A DNA stretch of 64,000 nucleotides, from NCBI GenBank assembly GCA_041744795.1, contig JBGTKD010000173.1:1-64000 (forward strand), written 5' to 3'. Under the pieces are notes generated by a model that did not search any database, was not told the DNA's origin, and saw nothing but the letters and a program-made list of their open reading frames with translations. Both the position numbers and the translations under genes were made by a program. This stretch comes from DATHWB01 sp041744795. GTDB taxonomy: Bacteria; Actinomycetota; Acidimicrobiia; Spongiisociales; ZC4RG35. Shown piece after piece: positions 26,111 through 33,865 of this stretch (position 1 is the first letter of the stretch; each line of letters begins with the position of its first letter).

Positions 26111-27497
26111 GGCGCACCGACTCGGTGTCGAGTGCCGGTGTCGTCAACTGCGGAGGACCATAAGTCTCACCGACACTGCTCAGCGCCCGCTCCAGCACCC
26201 CCAGCACATCGGAATCGTATAGAGGACTCGGGTCAGCAAAAAGCGAGTCGAGGGCAGCACGCTGGCTCATCGCCATCCGGTAGCCGCGGACGCTAGTCAT
26301 GGCGTCGAATGCATCTGCGACTGCAAGCACCTTCTGTTCCAGCGTCGGCTTCGTCGTGTGGTGATGGCCGATCTGACCGAAGTCCTCGTTTCCGAGTCGA
26401 GGGTGGCTGCCCGAGCACACTTCGACCATCGGTCGCAGGAAGTCGACCTCTGACAGCAGGTCGTCGACTTTGTGAGTGGCTGCACGAAGCCTTCGATACT
26501 CATCATCGGTCAGCTTGCCTTGCTTCTGCATCAACTCGATCGGGATGGCCAGTTTGCCCATGTCATGGATAAGCGAAGCCCAGCGCATGTGCTCCAGCTG
26601 AGTTCCCGAGAATCCCAGTTCCTGGCCGATCAACTGCGAGAAATAGGCGACACGCTCCGTATGTCCGCGGGTGTAGAGGTCTCGCGTCTCCAAGGTCTTG
26701 ACGAAACCCCGGAGAGTGGACTCATGCGCCACACGGAGCACCGAATACGAGGTGAACACCGTCTGGCCCGTCACATACACCAAGAGGATCAGGGGCAACA
26801 GCGACCTGTTGCCAAGGTTCTGTTCTGAGAATGCAAGTACAGCACCGAGGAGTCCGCCGACCAGCCCCATCGCCATCTGGCTAACGAATAGCACCCCCGT
26901 ACCCGACCAGGGAAGAAGGTTGCGGGCACCGTATGCGAACCGCACGCTGAGCCGTACGAGGCTGAGGTTCGTAATTGTGTAAGTCGCCGCGATCAGCCCA
27001 CCCACGACGGCAACGATTGCAAAAGTCGCCGCCGTGAATCCACCGCCCTGACCAGGATCGACCAAGAGGTCACCGACGGAGCCCGCAACCAAAGCGGAGA
27101 TGATCAGCACTCCAAAGTTTCCTGCAGGCTGGAAGATCCGCTTGCGTCGAAAGTCCTCTATGTCAAAGGGTCCGGCAGCGGCAATCAGCACCAGCAGTGG
27201 CGTGGCGTTGTATCCGCTAGCCAAGAAGTACATGCTGGCCGAGGCGATGACCATCGCGCTGGAGTTCGCGAACATCCTGTCGTTCACCTCAGCCGACCTG
27301 AACGAGAGGGCAGCGTAAGCGGCTGCAAAAAGACCGAGAATCGCCCAGTCCGATGTTCCAAGACGGACGCTCAGGTTTGCATAGGGCCACGAGCTATCCG
27401 GGGCTGCCAGAGTAAGCCAGAGAGCCCAAGCGACCAGGCCGACGCCCACTGAAGTAGAGACAGCCCCGAGGATGGTCTTCTTGTGGCGGTTTTCCAT
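26103..27497 (-). CDS. Polytopic membrane protein with HD-GYP-like domain (first of pair)
   Basis: About seven membrane helices occupy residues 10-255. They are followed by an HD domain: RGHTERVAYFSQLIG, then SLIHDMGKLAIP with the HD pair and the GK typical of HD-GYP, KLTDDEYRRLRAATH, and VADAFDAMTSVRGYR, which matches the conserved C-terminal helix well. The HHE-DGxGYP segment is replaced by CSGSHPRLGN. It is therefore closer to genuine HD-GYP phosphodiesterases than its partner but also altered at the third metal site. The ATG at 27497 has a weak GGGAGA upstream. A 29-residue peptide gene lies 51 nt upstream on the same strand. The membrane part matches no sensor family I can name. Confidence 0.86.
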   Translation of the reverse strand: MENRHKKTILGAVSTSVGVGLVAWALWLTLAAPDSSWPYANLSVRLGTSDWAILGLFAAAYAALSFRSAEVNDRMFANSSAMVIASASMYFLASGYNATPLLVLIAAAGPFDIEDFRRKRIFQPAGNFGVLIISALVAGSVGDLLVDPGQGGGFTAATFAIVAVVGGLIAATYTITNLSLVRLSVRFAYGARNLLPWSGTGVLFVSQMAMGLVGGLLGAVLAFSEQNLGNRSLLPLILLVYVTGQTVFTSYSVLRVAHESTLRGFVKTLETRDLYTRGHTERVAYFSQLIGQELGFSGTQLEHMRWASLIHDMGKLAIPIELMQKQGKLTDDEYRRLRAATHKVDDLLSEVDFLRPMVEVCSGSHPRLGNEDFGQIGHHHTTKPTLEQKVLAVADAFDAMTSVRGYRMAMSQRAALDSLFADPSPLYDSDVLGVLERALSSVGETYGPPQLTTPALDTESVRHG

Positions 27498-27548
27498 GCG
27501 CTCGACAGTCTCCCAGATCGAAAGTTGGGGAGAGGGCCCAGCGTCAGA

Positions 27549-27638
27549 TCAACCGATCTTGAAGGAAGCCGAGCCAGCCACTATTAGCGTGGCGAGGCTT
27601 CCTGCCGTAGCAAGAATCCGGAGTAAGCGTGCCTTCAT
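27549..27638 (-). CDS. 29-residue micropeptide with signal-peptide/TM character
   Basis: This short gene begins MKARLLRILATAGSL and ends SASFKIG. It has three basic residues early, a hydrophobic core (LATLIVAG) and an AxA-like GSAS near the end, so it could be a signal peptide that releases a very short C-terminal peptide, or a single-pass membrane peptide. The evidence that it is translated is the ribosome-binding site GAGGTGAT placed 5 nt before its ATG, better than that of the HD-GYP gene 51 nt downstream. It has no known family. A translated leader that controls the downstream pair is an alternative. Confidence 0.5.
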   Translation of the reverse strand: MKARLLRILATAGSLATLIVAGSASFKIG

Positions 27639-27790
27639 CCGGTATCACCTCGTCGGTGAATTTGGACTCGCCGACACACCTGTCGACGCGTCGTTCCGCT
27701 CCGCTTCGGTGTATTGAACGATGGAACGATCCGCCGCCGGGCTCTCCCCATATCCCCGGCTCGAACGCGGTGTGCGCACGACCCGGGAAA

Positions 27791-27826
27791 CCTCACTTGT
27801 CAATGTGAGGCCCCACCTGTACAGGT
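27791..27826. promoter_or_regulatory. Adjacent inverted repeat and palindrome, candidate operator
   Basis: CCTCAC (27791-27796) and GTGAGG (27805-27810) are followed after 4 nt by the perfect palindrome ACCTGTACAGGT (27815-27826). They lie between the micropeptide/HD-GYP operon and the gene at 27987. Confidence 0.35.
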
Positions 27827-27971
27827 CCGCCCACCTCCCAACCGGGTCAGCGTCCCGGTTCCGCCAGTCCCCCTGTGTGGGACCGACCGATATGCAATCT
27901 ACCCGGCAACAACGCAGATCCGCAACATTCCGCCATTATTAGGCATTCCCAGCCGCAAGGGGATTGAGGGC

Positions 27972-27977
27972 TACGCT
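27972..27977 (+). promoter_or_regulatory. Putative -10 element for the gene at 27987
   Basis: TACGCT is followed by 9 nt and the ATG at 27987. A GTG at 27981 lies between. Confidence 0.4.
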
Positions 27978-27986
27978 CCAGTGATC

Positions 27987-28607
27987 ATGGATTTCAAAGC
28001 CCTCGAAGCCACAATTGGACGAATCCCCGGGGTCGAGAACGTCAGGATCGTTCTCGAAGGCCAGAAGCCACGCGAGGTCCATGTGCTCGCTCTCCCGGGC
28101 AAACCCGCCAAGCAGGTTGTCAGAGATGTCCAGTCTGTCGCCATGGCCGCGTTCGACCTCGACATAGACCGGCGGATCATCTCGGTGGTCCAGATTGACG
28201 GCGGCGACCTCTCCGCCGGGGATCGGCCTGTGGTCGACGACGTCGCCGAGGAGATCGATGGTTCGCGCATGAACATCGCCGTCACGTTGCGCTGGCACGA
28301 TGAGAAGCTGACTGGTTCGGCTCAAGGTCCTGCTGCGTCGACCACCCGAATGCGGCTTGTAGCCGAAGCAACTTTGGCGGCTCTCGAGCAGGCGCTTGAC
28401 GAGAACGCAGCATTCGCTGTGAGCGCCGAGGCAATCCACCGGGTCGGGGCCGAAGACGTGGCCATCGCCCAAATCGTTCTAGTTATCGGCGGGCGCGAAC
28501 GGATGATGGTCGGATCCGCCCTCGTCGGGTCCGACCCGAGCCAGGCAATGGTGCGGGCGGTCCTCGACGCCGTCAACCGACAGGTCCCTGCTCTCCGCCG
28601 TCCCTGA
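27987..28607 (+). CDS. Two-domain protein of unknown function
   Basis: I do not recognise this 206-residue protein. The first domain (about 1-75) reads like an alpha/beta ACT-sized module (TIGRIPGVENVRIVLEGQK, then DLDIDRRIISVVQID). The second (about 95-205) contains GSAQGPAASTTRMRLVAEAT and ends GSDPSQAMVRAVLDAVNRQV, a layout that recalls the regulatory dimerisation domain of 2-isopropylmalate synthase, with a glycine-rich turn followed by a helix and a closing helix. That likeness is by eye only. No catalytic motif is visible, so a small-molecule-binding regulator is conceivable. The upstream open frame to 27714 is rejected because it lacks domain-like sequence and a -10 hexamer precedes 27987. 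A gamma-glutamyltranspeptidase gene follows 25 nt later. Confidence 0.68.
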   Translation: MDFKALEATIGRIPGVENVRIVLEGQKPREVHVLALPGKPAKQVVRDVQSVAMAAFDLDIDRRIISVVQIDGGDLSAGDRPVVDDVAEEIDGSRMNIAVTLRWHDEKLTGSAQGPAASTTRMRLVAEATLAALEQALDENAAFAVSAEAIHRVGAEDVAIAQIVLVIGGRERMMVGSALVGSDPSQAMVRAVLDAVNRQVPALRRP

Positions 28608-28632
28608 TCCCCCAGCGGCCGGCCCTGCAACA

Positions 28633-30204
28633 ATGCGAGCCATGTTCGAAGTCCAGGGATTCGGCGGAGCAGTCGTATCCCCCCATTTCCTTTCGACACA
28701 GGCCGGGATCAGCGCTCTTGATCGGGGTGGATCAGCGTTAGACGCCGCTATCGCGGCCAATGCGGTGCAGGGTGTGGTGGCTCCAGAGACATGTGGCATC
28801 GGCGGTGACCTATTCGCCCTGATTTATCACGAAGGCGAGGTGAGAGCTCTCAACGCGTCCGGTCGAGCCGGTTCGAAGGTTTCAGCCGCCGCACTGCGGG
28901 ATGAGGGTCTTACAAGCATCCCCCAACACCATCCCGCCGGCGTGACCATCCCCGGCTGTGTCGCCGGGTGGTTCGCCTTGGCAGATAGCTACGGCCGTTT
29001 GCCCGTCAGAGAGAACCTGAGCTGGGCCATTGATCTGGCCCGCGAGGGCTTTCCCGCCTCTTCCGAGTACAGCGCTGCCACCCATCGAATGGCGGAGTTC
29101 CTCCTCGGGAACGCCGACGGAGCTCAACTTCTCCCCGGCGGCAAGCCGGCTCTTCGGGGGGAGCGAGTCCGACGTCCGAACCTCGCAGCCTCTCTCGAAC
29201 GGATCGCCGAGGAGGGCGCTACAGCCTTTTACACAGGGGCGATCGCGTCGAGCATCTGCGATGCGGTCGGCGGCCTGATCACACCTGAAGATGTGGCGTC
29301 TTACACCGCGGACTGGGTGCGACCGATCTCGATGGAGGTGTTCGGTACAAGGGGCTGGACCATCCCGCCGAACAGCCAGGGTTACCTGACGCTCGCCACC
29401 CTCAAGATCTTCGAATCCTTGACATCGACCATGGATCCAGAAGACCCGCTTTGGACCCACCTTCTCGTCGAGTCCTACCGAGCGGTCGCTGCAGAACGGG
29501 ACGACCTGGTGGCCGACCCGGCCCACGCCCCGATGGACCCGGACGAGCTCCTCGATACCGAACGCCTCATGACCCTCGCCAGCCGGGTATCCATGGATTC
29601 GGTGTCTGTCCAAACAGGGCCCGCCAGCAAACCCCCCGGCACGATGTATCTGTGCACCGTCGACAAGGACGGCATGGGTGTCTCGCTCATCCAGTCCAAT
29701 TTCCGGGGAATCGGATCGGGTATCGGATCAGGCAATAGCGGATTCGTCCTGCATGACCGAGGAGCGGGCTTCGATCTCCGAGCGGGTCATCCCAACGAGC
29801 TAGGTCCCGGTAAACGGCCCCTCCACACACTCTCCCCCACTCTCTGGACTGAAAGCGACCGGTTGCGAGCGGTCCTGGGAACCCGAGGCGGACACCAACA
29901 ACCCCAGTTCGTCTCTCAGATGGCAGCACTCTTGTTCGGAGCCGGTCGCTCCCCCGGCCAGGCCCAGGCTTCTCCTCGGTGGAACATCTCTTGGCCGGCC
30001 TCGGAGGAGACAATTCTCGACGTGGAGTCGACGACCTCCAGTGCCGTTATCGACGGCCTCACTCGACGTGGCCACGACGTGAGGGTGCAAGGGCCCCTGA
30101 TGTCCGGATGGGGGCCTGTATCGGTGATCGATGTGGACGAGCGCGGGTTGCGTACAGGGTCGCCCGATCCCCGGGTTGACACGACATCGGGTGCTGTGGG
30201 CTGA
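28633..30204 (+). CDS. Gamma-glutamyltranspeptidase family protein
   Basis: Members of this Ntn-hydrolase family self-cleave and transfer or hydrolyse gamma-glutamyl or acyl groups. Family blocks are VVSPHFLSTQAGISALDRGG, ETCGIGGDLFALIYH, the predicted cleavage Thr in PPGTMYLCTVDKDGMG, and SPTLWTESDRLRAVLGTRGG. The TMY in place of the classical TTH is typical of the divergent subgroup that also includes acylases. No signal peptide is visible, so it is probably cytoplasmic. The length of 523 aa is normal. A second ATG at 28642 is an equally good start. It overlaps the phosphatase gene as TGATG. Substrate unknown. Confidence 0.9.
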   Translation: MRAMFEVQGFGGAVVSPHFLSTQAGISALDRGGSALDAAIAANAVQGVVAPETCGIGGDLFALIYHEGEVRALNASGRAGSKVSAAALRDEGLTSIPQHHPAGVTIPGCVAGWFALADSYGRLPVRENLSWAIDLAREGFPASSEYSAATHRMAEFLLGNADGAQLLPGGKPALRGERVRRPNLAASLERIAEEGATAFYTGAIASSICDAVGGLITPEDVASYTADWVRPISMEVFGTRGWTIPPNSQGYLTLATLKIFESLTSTMDPEDPLWTHLLVESYRAVAAERDDLVADPAHAPMDPDELLDTERLMTLASRVSMDSVSVQTGPASKPPGTMYLCTVDKDGMGVSLIQSNFRGIGSGIGSGNSGFVLHDRGAGFDLRAGHPNELGPGKRPLHTLSPTLWTESDRLRAVLGTRGGHQQPQFVSQMAALLFGAGRSPGQAQASPRWNISWPASEETILDVESTTSSAVIDGLTRRGHDVRVQGPLMSGWGPVSVIDVDERGLRTGSPDPRVDTTSGAVG

Positions 30205-30851
30205 TGGGACGCCTGGTTCTGGTTCGTCACGGCCAAGCAGAAGGCAACCGAGAGCACCGCTTTATCGGTCAGACGGATGTCCCGCTCACCGACCTCGGAC
30301 GAAAACAGGCCGCGGCGGTCGGGCTAAGGCTGCGTTCGGCACAGATAGACAGGGTGGTATCCAGTGACCTGTCCCGCGCAACCGACACAGCCGCCGCCAT
30401 CGCCGGGGCGACTGGCCTGACCGTAGAGATCGAACATCGGATCCGGGAGATCCACAACGGTGAGTGGGCGGGCCTCACCCCGGATGAGATCGCGGAAGGT
30501 TGGCCGGACCTTTGGTCCCGCTATCGCGGTGGGGAAGACGTGCCGCGCCCGAACGGGGAGCGATGGTCGGACGTCCGTGTCCGTTCGGTCGACATTTTCA
30601 AGAGCCTCTTGGCTTCCGATGCAGTCACAGTCGTCGTTTCGCACGGGGGCCCGATCATCGTCGGAGCTCTCTGGGCGTCGGGTCTTGTCATCGACGGAAA
30701 CGTCTTCCGCGGGCCTCTAGGCGCCGTCCAGAACACGTCCATCACAGTGATTGACCCCGGTCCGAAGCTGACTGCGTTCAACGACGTCGGTCACCTGGAG
30801 GCCTTCGCCGGTTTCGAGGTGCCGGACGCTCCCGTATTGACTATCGGGTAG
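30204..30851 (+). CDS. Histidine phosphatase family protein (phosphoglycerate-mutase-like)
   Basis: The active-site RHG motif is at residues 8-10 (LVLVRHGQAEGNRE), with the proton-donor Glu in REIHNGEWAGLTPDE and the second His in VVVSHGGPI. This places it in the broad-specificity phosphatase branch (PhoE/CobC/PhpB-like) rather than glycolytic mutase, because the mutase insertions are missing. The 215-residue length fits. It is coupled to the gamma-glutamyltranspeptidase gene by a TGATG overlap. CobC-type alpha-ribazole phosphatase activity is possible in an organism with B12 salvage genes, but nothing here proves it. Its stop overlaps that of the convergent gene by 11 bp. Confidence 0.9.
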   Translation: MGRLVLVRHGQAEGNREHRFIGQTDVPLTDLGRKQAAAVGLRLRSAQIDRVVSSDLSRATDTAAAIAGATGLTVEIEHRIREIHNGEWAGLTPDEIAEGWPDLWSRYRGGEDVPRPNGERWSDVRVRSVDIFKSLLASDAVTVVVSHGGPIIVGALWASGLVIDGNVFRGPLGAVQNTSITVIDPGPKLTAFNDVGHLEAFAGFEVPDAPVLTIG

Positions 30852-31857
30852 CGGTCACGATCGACGCGAGGGCTTCATCGGGCAGAGTCGGCGAACCATC
30901 CAAGGTGTAGTAGCCGATACGAGCGACCCGCCCCTCGTATCGATCCTTGATGGCCTGACCCAGTCGATCGGGCTCCGCGACGACACCGACCTCGGCCACG
31001 ACCTCGTCGGGAATCACAGCAGCCATCGCCTGCCACTCGCCGCGACGACTCATGCGGTTCAGTTCCTCACCGAAGTCCCAGCCGTGGGTGTCAAGAACTA
31101 CTCGGTAGCTGGGAGTCGACGCATAGAAGGCCATCTGCTGCTTGGCCGCCAACATCGAGTCCGACATCTCTTTCTCGTCTCGGCCGGTGACCACGAAGAC
31201 AGTCGAGATCAGCTCGACATCGGAGGCGTCGCGGCCGTACTCAGTCGCTCCCGCAGAGATGTTGGCGATCACCACTTCGTCCAGGTACTTGACGGTGTGA
31301 AAGGGATGAACGTGAAAAGCCTGGCAGCGCTCTCCCGCCAGTCGCGATAACTGCGGGCCGACCCCCGCAATGGCGATCGGCACGTCCGGATGCTCAATTG
31401 GACCAGGATTGAAGAAGGGAGTCATCAAGGTGAATCGATACTCCTCGCTCTCGAACCGCAGGCTCTCGCCAGTTTGGAACGAGGTCCAAATGGCGCGAAG
31501 CGCGTCGACGTAATCGCGCAACCGCCCAGTGGCAGTGGTCCAAGGAACGGCAAACCGGCGGACGATGTGAGGCTTGACCTGAGTCCCGAGACCGAGGATG
31601 AAGCGGCCCTCGGACATCGCGGCCAGATCCCAGGCCACCTGGGCGGTGATCATCGGCGAGCGAGGGAAGGCGACAGCGATCGCAGTCCCCAACGTTAGGC
31701 TCGGTTCGGTTTGGGCAGCGAGAGCCAACGGGATGAAGGGGTCGTGAGAAGTCTCAGCGGTAAAGAGCCCGTCGAACCCGATCTGGACTGCTCGCGAGGC
31801 CTCCGAGGGCACGTCTCTGAGCGGTGTTGCCGGCGGCAGGTAGTAATCGACTTGCAC
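30841..31857 (-). CDS. LLM class F420-dependent oxidoreductase
   Basis: This TIM-barrel enzyme belongs to the luciferase-like monooxygenase superfamily; the actinobacterial branch usually uses coenzyme F420. Landmarks are VDYYLPPATPLRDV at the start, GFDGLFTAETSHDPFIPLAL, TAIAVAFPRSPMITAQVAWD, SEGRFILGLGTQVKPHI and VPIAIAGVGPQLSRLAGE. The GTG at 31857 has AGAGAGGA a few bases upstream; the frame extends further but without family sequence. The length of 338 aa is typical. It resembles the mycobacterial MSMEG_2256-type group by its N-terminal pattern. The substrate is unknown. Confidence 0.9.
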   Translation of the reverse strand: MQVDYYLPPATPLRDVPSEASRAVQIGFDGLFTAETSHDPFIPLALAAQTEPSLTLGTAIAVAFPRSPMITAQVAWDLAAMSEGRFILGLGTQVKPHIVRRFAVPWTTATGRLRDYVDALRAIWTSFQTGESLRFESEEYRFTLMTPFFNPGPIEHPDVPIAIAGVGPQLSRLAGERCQAFHVHPFHTVKYLDEVVIANISAGATEYGRDASDVELISTVFVVTGRDEKEMSDSMLAAKQQMAFYASTPSYRVVLDTHGWDFGEELNRMSRRGEWQAMAAVIPDEVVAEVGVVAEPDRLGQAIKDRYEGRVARIGYYTLDGSPTLPDEALASIVTATR

Positions 31858-31952
31858 TGCGGTCCTCTCTGTTGAGGTCGGGAACCTACACGACGACGAC
31901 CACCGAGTAGATGGACAGCCTGTAAGGACCAAAGTGTGAGACCAGCCGTCGC

Positions 31953-31958
31953 TACGAT
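31953..31958 (+). promoter_or_regulatory. Putative -10 element for the leaderless HhH gene
   Basis: TACGAT is followed by exactly 6 nt and the GTG at 31965. Confidence 0.5.
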
Positions 31959-31964
31959 GCCGGT

Positions 31965-32297
31965 GTGAACAAGATCGGAAAAGCTCTCGGCTTCATCGGC
32001 GGCGCCCTGGCCATCCTGTGGGCAATGCGAGATCGACTTGTGTCGATCGCCGCTCCCCACGATCCAGAACCTCCCCGTTTCCGAGTGGTCCCGCCGTCAG
32101 GAAGCAGCCAGATCGCGATTGACGACCTCACCGAACTTCCCGGTGTCGGCCCGGTATTCGCCGGTCGGCTACGCGATGGCGGCGTCTCCACCTTCGCAGA
32201 CGTTGCATCTTCGAGCACGAGCCGTCTGGCTGAGATAACCGGCGCATCCGAGGCGAGGGTTACCGAATGGGTGACCCATGCCGCTACCAAAGCCTGA
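31965..32297 (+). CDS. Small membrane-anchored helix-hairpin-helix protein
   Basis: This 110-residue protein has one N-terminal hydrophobic segment (ALGFIGGALAILWAM, residues 7-21), a Pro-rich linker, and a tandem helix-hairpin-helix unit at about 54-105: DDLTELPGVGPVFAGRL, then DVASSSTSRLAEITGASEAR. Such domains bind DNA backbone or other nucleic acids and occur in ComEA-type DNA receptors, though a domain of this length with the LPGVGP hairpin also appears in small proteins of unknown role. The anchor predicts that the domain faces either outside, as in ComEA, or inside. Translation is probably leaderless (TACGAT, 6 nt). No com gene is adjacent. Confidence 0.78.
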   Translation: MNKIGKALGFIGGALAILWAMRDRLVSIAAPHDPEPPRFRVVPPSGSSQIAIDDLTELPGVGPVFAGRLRDGGVSTFADVASSSTSRLAEITGASEARVTEWVTHAATKA

Positions 32298-32316
32298 CAC
32301 CTCAGACCAACCCGGC

Positions 32317-33372
32317 TTACGCCGGCGAGACGTGCAGGCGGTTGCGACGAGGAGCATCTAACGCCCGGAGCTGCCCACACGCCCCGTCGATATCCGCTCC
32401 GCGGGTATTGCGCACTGTGACGTTGACTCCTGCGGACTTCAGCAGGTCTGCGAACTCGCCGATCCGATCTGAGGGGGAAGGGCGCATCGGTGACAGTGGT
32501 GTTGCGTTGAGGGCGATCAAGTTGACATGAGCTTGAAGGCGGTTTGCGAGAGCGGCCAACTTCGACGCTTGGTCTTCGGTGTCGTTGACGCCATCAATCA
32601 TCGTCCACTCCAGCGAGACCCGTCTCCCCTTCTTTTCGAAATACTCGGCAGCTGCAGCCTCGACCTCCGCAAGCGGATAGCGCCTGTTGAGGGGGACGAG
32701 TTCGGAGCGGAGTTCGTCATCGGCGGCGTGGATACTGACCGCGAGATTGACCTGCCACGGCTCTGCCGTGAGCCGTCGCATGCCTGGGACCACGCCGACA
32801 GTTGAGACTGTGATCGACCTGGCGCCAATGTTCATGACCTCGATCATCCTTCGAAGGGCTTCCCTGACCCGATCGAAGTTGGAGAGTGGCTCGCCCATTC
32901 CCATGAAAACGATATTGGTGAGTTCCGACGGCGATCCGGGGAGTCCATGGCTGGACAGGTAGGCCCGCGCATAGGCCACCTGGGCAACGATCTCGCCTGC
33001 GTCCAGGTTGCGCTCAAACCCGTACTGACCAGTGGCACAGAAGGTGCAAGCCAGCGCACAGCCCGCCTGGCTGGAGAGGCACAGCGTGTTCCGGTCCGAA
33101 TATCCCATCAGCACCGCTTCGATCCCCACCCCGTCGTGAGCGCGGAAGAGCCACTTCACAGTCCGCCCGCCATCCCCGGTCTGTTCGACATCGAGCGTGA
33201 ACGGCCAAAGGCGATCGGCGAACTCCTCACGAAGCGCCTGCGGGAGGTTCGTCATCTCCTCCGTAGTGAGTACCGGGTTGGTGTACAACCACTCGCGAAG
33301 CTGATCCGCGCGAAAGCCCGGCTCTTCAGAGAGGAGGTCAGCGAGCGAGTCGGGATCGGTGGTGTACAGCAC
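32317..33372 (-). CDS. rlmN: 23S rRNA (adenine(2503)-C(2))-methyltransferase RlmN
   Basis: RlmN is a radical SAM enzyme that methylates A2503 of 23S rRNA, and A37 of some tRNAs. The cluster motif is Cys105, Cys109 and Cys112 (GCALACTFCATG). Other hallmarks are NIVFMGMGEPL, TVSTVGVVPGMRRL and the C-terminal NTRGADIDGACGQL with the second catalytic Cys. The 351-residue length is standard. The start is a GTG at 33372, with TAAGCT 9 nt upstream and no ribosome-binding site. It ends 19 nt from the convergent HhH gene. The frameshifted VOC gene lies upstream on the same strand. Confidence 0.97.
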   Translation of the reverse strand: MLYTTDPDSLADLLSEEPGFRADQLREWLYTNPVLTTEEMTNLPQALREEFADRLWPFTLDVEQTGDGGRTVKWLFRAHDGVGIEAVLMGYSDRNTLCLSSQAGCALACTFCATGQYGFERNLDAGEIVAQVAYARAYLSSHGLPGSPSELTNIVFMGMGEPLSNFDRVREALRRMIEVMNIGARSITVSTVGVVPGMRRLTAEPWQVNLAVSIHAADDELRSELVPLNRRYPLAEVEAAAAEYFEKKGRRVSLEWTMIDGVNDTEDQASKLAALANRLQAHVNLIALNATPLSPMRPSPSDRIGEFADLLKSAGVNVTVRNTRGADIDGACGQLRALDAPRRNRLHVSPA

Positions 33373-33441
33373 CCGAAAGAGCTTACGGAGACTCTCCGGT
33401 TTTCATTAGTCGAGCGGATTATCCGATCCCACGAGACCCGG

Positions 33442-33826
33442 TCAACTCCGGGCGAATATTTCCAATTGAAGGCCGTCGGGGTCAAGGAACTCAATGATCG
33501 AGCCGAAGGCCACAGGGCGGATCTCGGAGTGATCGATCGCCGGCGAGTCGAGACAAGCGATCCAATCGTCGAGGTCGGCGATAGACGACACGTGAAATGC
33601 GAGGTGATCGAGGCCCGAGCGAATCGGCGAGAACTCGGCGCCGTCGTTGGCCCAATTTTCCTGCAAGCCGATCGCGACCTCTCCGGGCATGACCATCGAT
33701 TCACGCCCCGCGAACACGACACCATCGAACGGCTCCATCAAGACCACCAGACCGATAGAAGGACAGGCTCGCGTCGAGATCGCGCACCGACAGACTGATG
33801 TGGCTAACACCGCGTATCGCACTCAT
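33442..33826 (-). pseudogene. VOC (glyoxalase/bleomycin-resistance) family gene with an internal frameshift
   Basis: The gene starts at the ATG at 33826 (preceded by TAGCGT at 7 nt) with the classical VOC opening VSHISLSVRDLDASLSFYR. The frame is lost at about 33751/33752. From there the next frame continues LVVLMEPFDGVVFAGRES through DHLAFHVSSIADLDDWI and ends FLDPDGLQLEIFARS, a normal VOC second half. Joining the two needs 2 added bases modulo 3; an 11-nt loss of a typical DVLG-like linker would fit exactly (385 nt present, 396 expected). The downstream part can be read from a GTG at 33822 as a 126-residue frame, but that starts with out-of-frame nonsense. Either a recent mutation or an assembly error is possible. 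Confidence 0.75.
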
Positions 33827-33833
33827 TCGGCGG

Positions 33834-33839
33834 ACGCTA
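33834..33839 (-). promoter_or_regulatory. Putative -10 element for the VOC gene
   Basis: On the minus strand TAGCGT is followed by 7 nt and the ATG at 33826, which supports the N-terminal VOC frame as the original start. Confidence 0.45.
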
Positions 33840-33865
33840 CTCGCAGGCCCGATCCGACTGGCTGG

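Larger units (their letters stand above)
27639..27986. other. Intergenic region, 348 bp, divergent
   Basis: No gene is seen here. It should contain the minus-strand promoter of the micropeptide/HD-GYP operon and the -10 element of the gene at 27987. Two small symmetric sequences stand out: CCTCAC/GTGAGG arms at 27791-27810 and the perfect 12-bp palindrome ACCTGTACAGGT at 27815-27826, only 4 nt apart. An open frame runs through it into the next gene but shows no protein-like composition. Confidence 0.6.

Noticed and set aside
27714..27986. N-terminal extension of the gene at 27987
   Set aside because: The 91 extra residues are Pro/Arg-rich with no domain character, and a -10 hexamer lies just before 27987.
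27639..27986. Possible c-di-GMP riboswitch near the HD-GYP genes
   Set aside because: None of the conserved GEMM core sequences is present on either strand.
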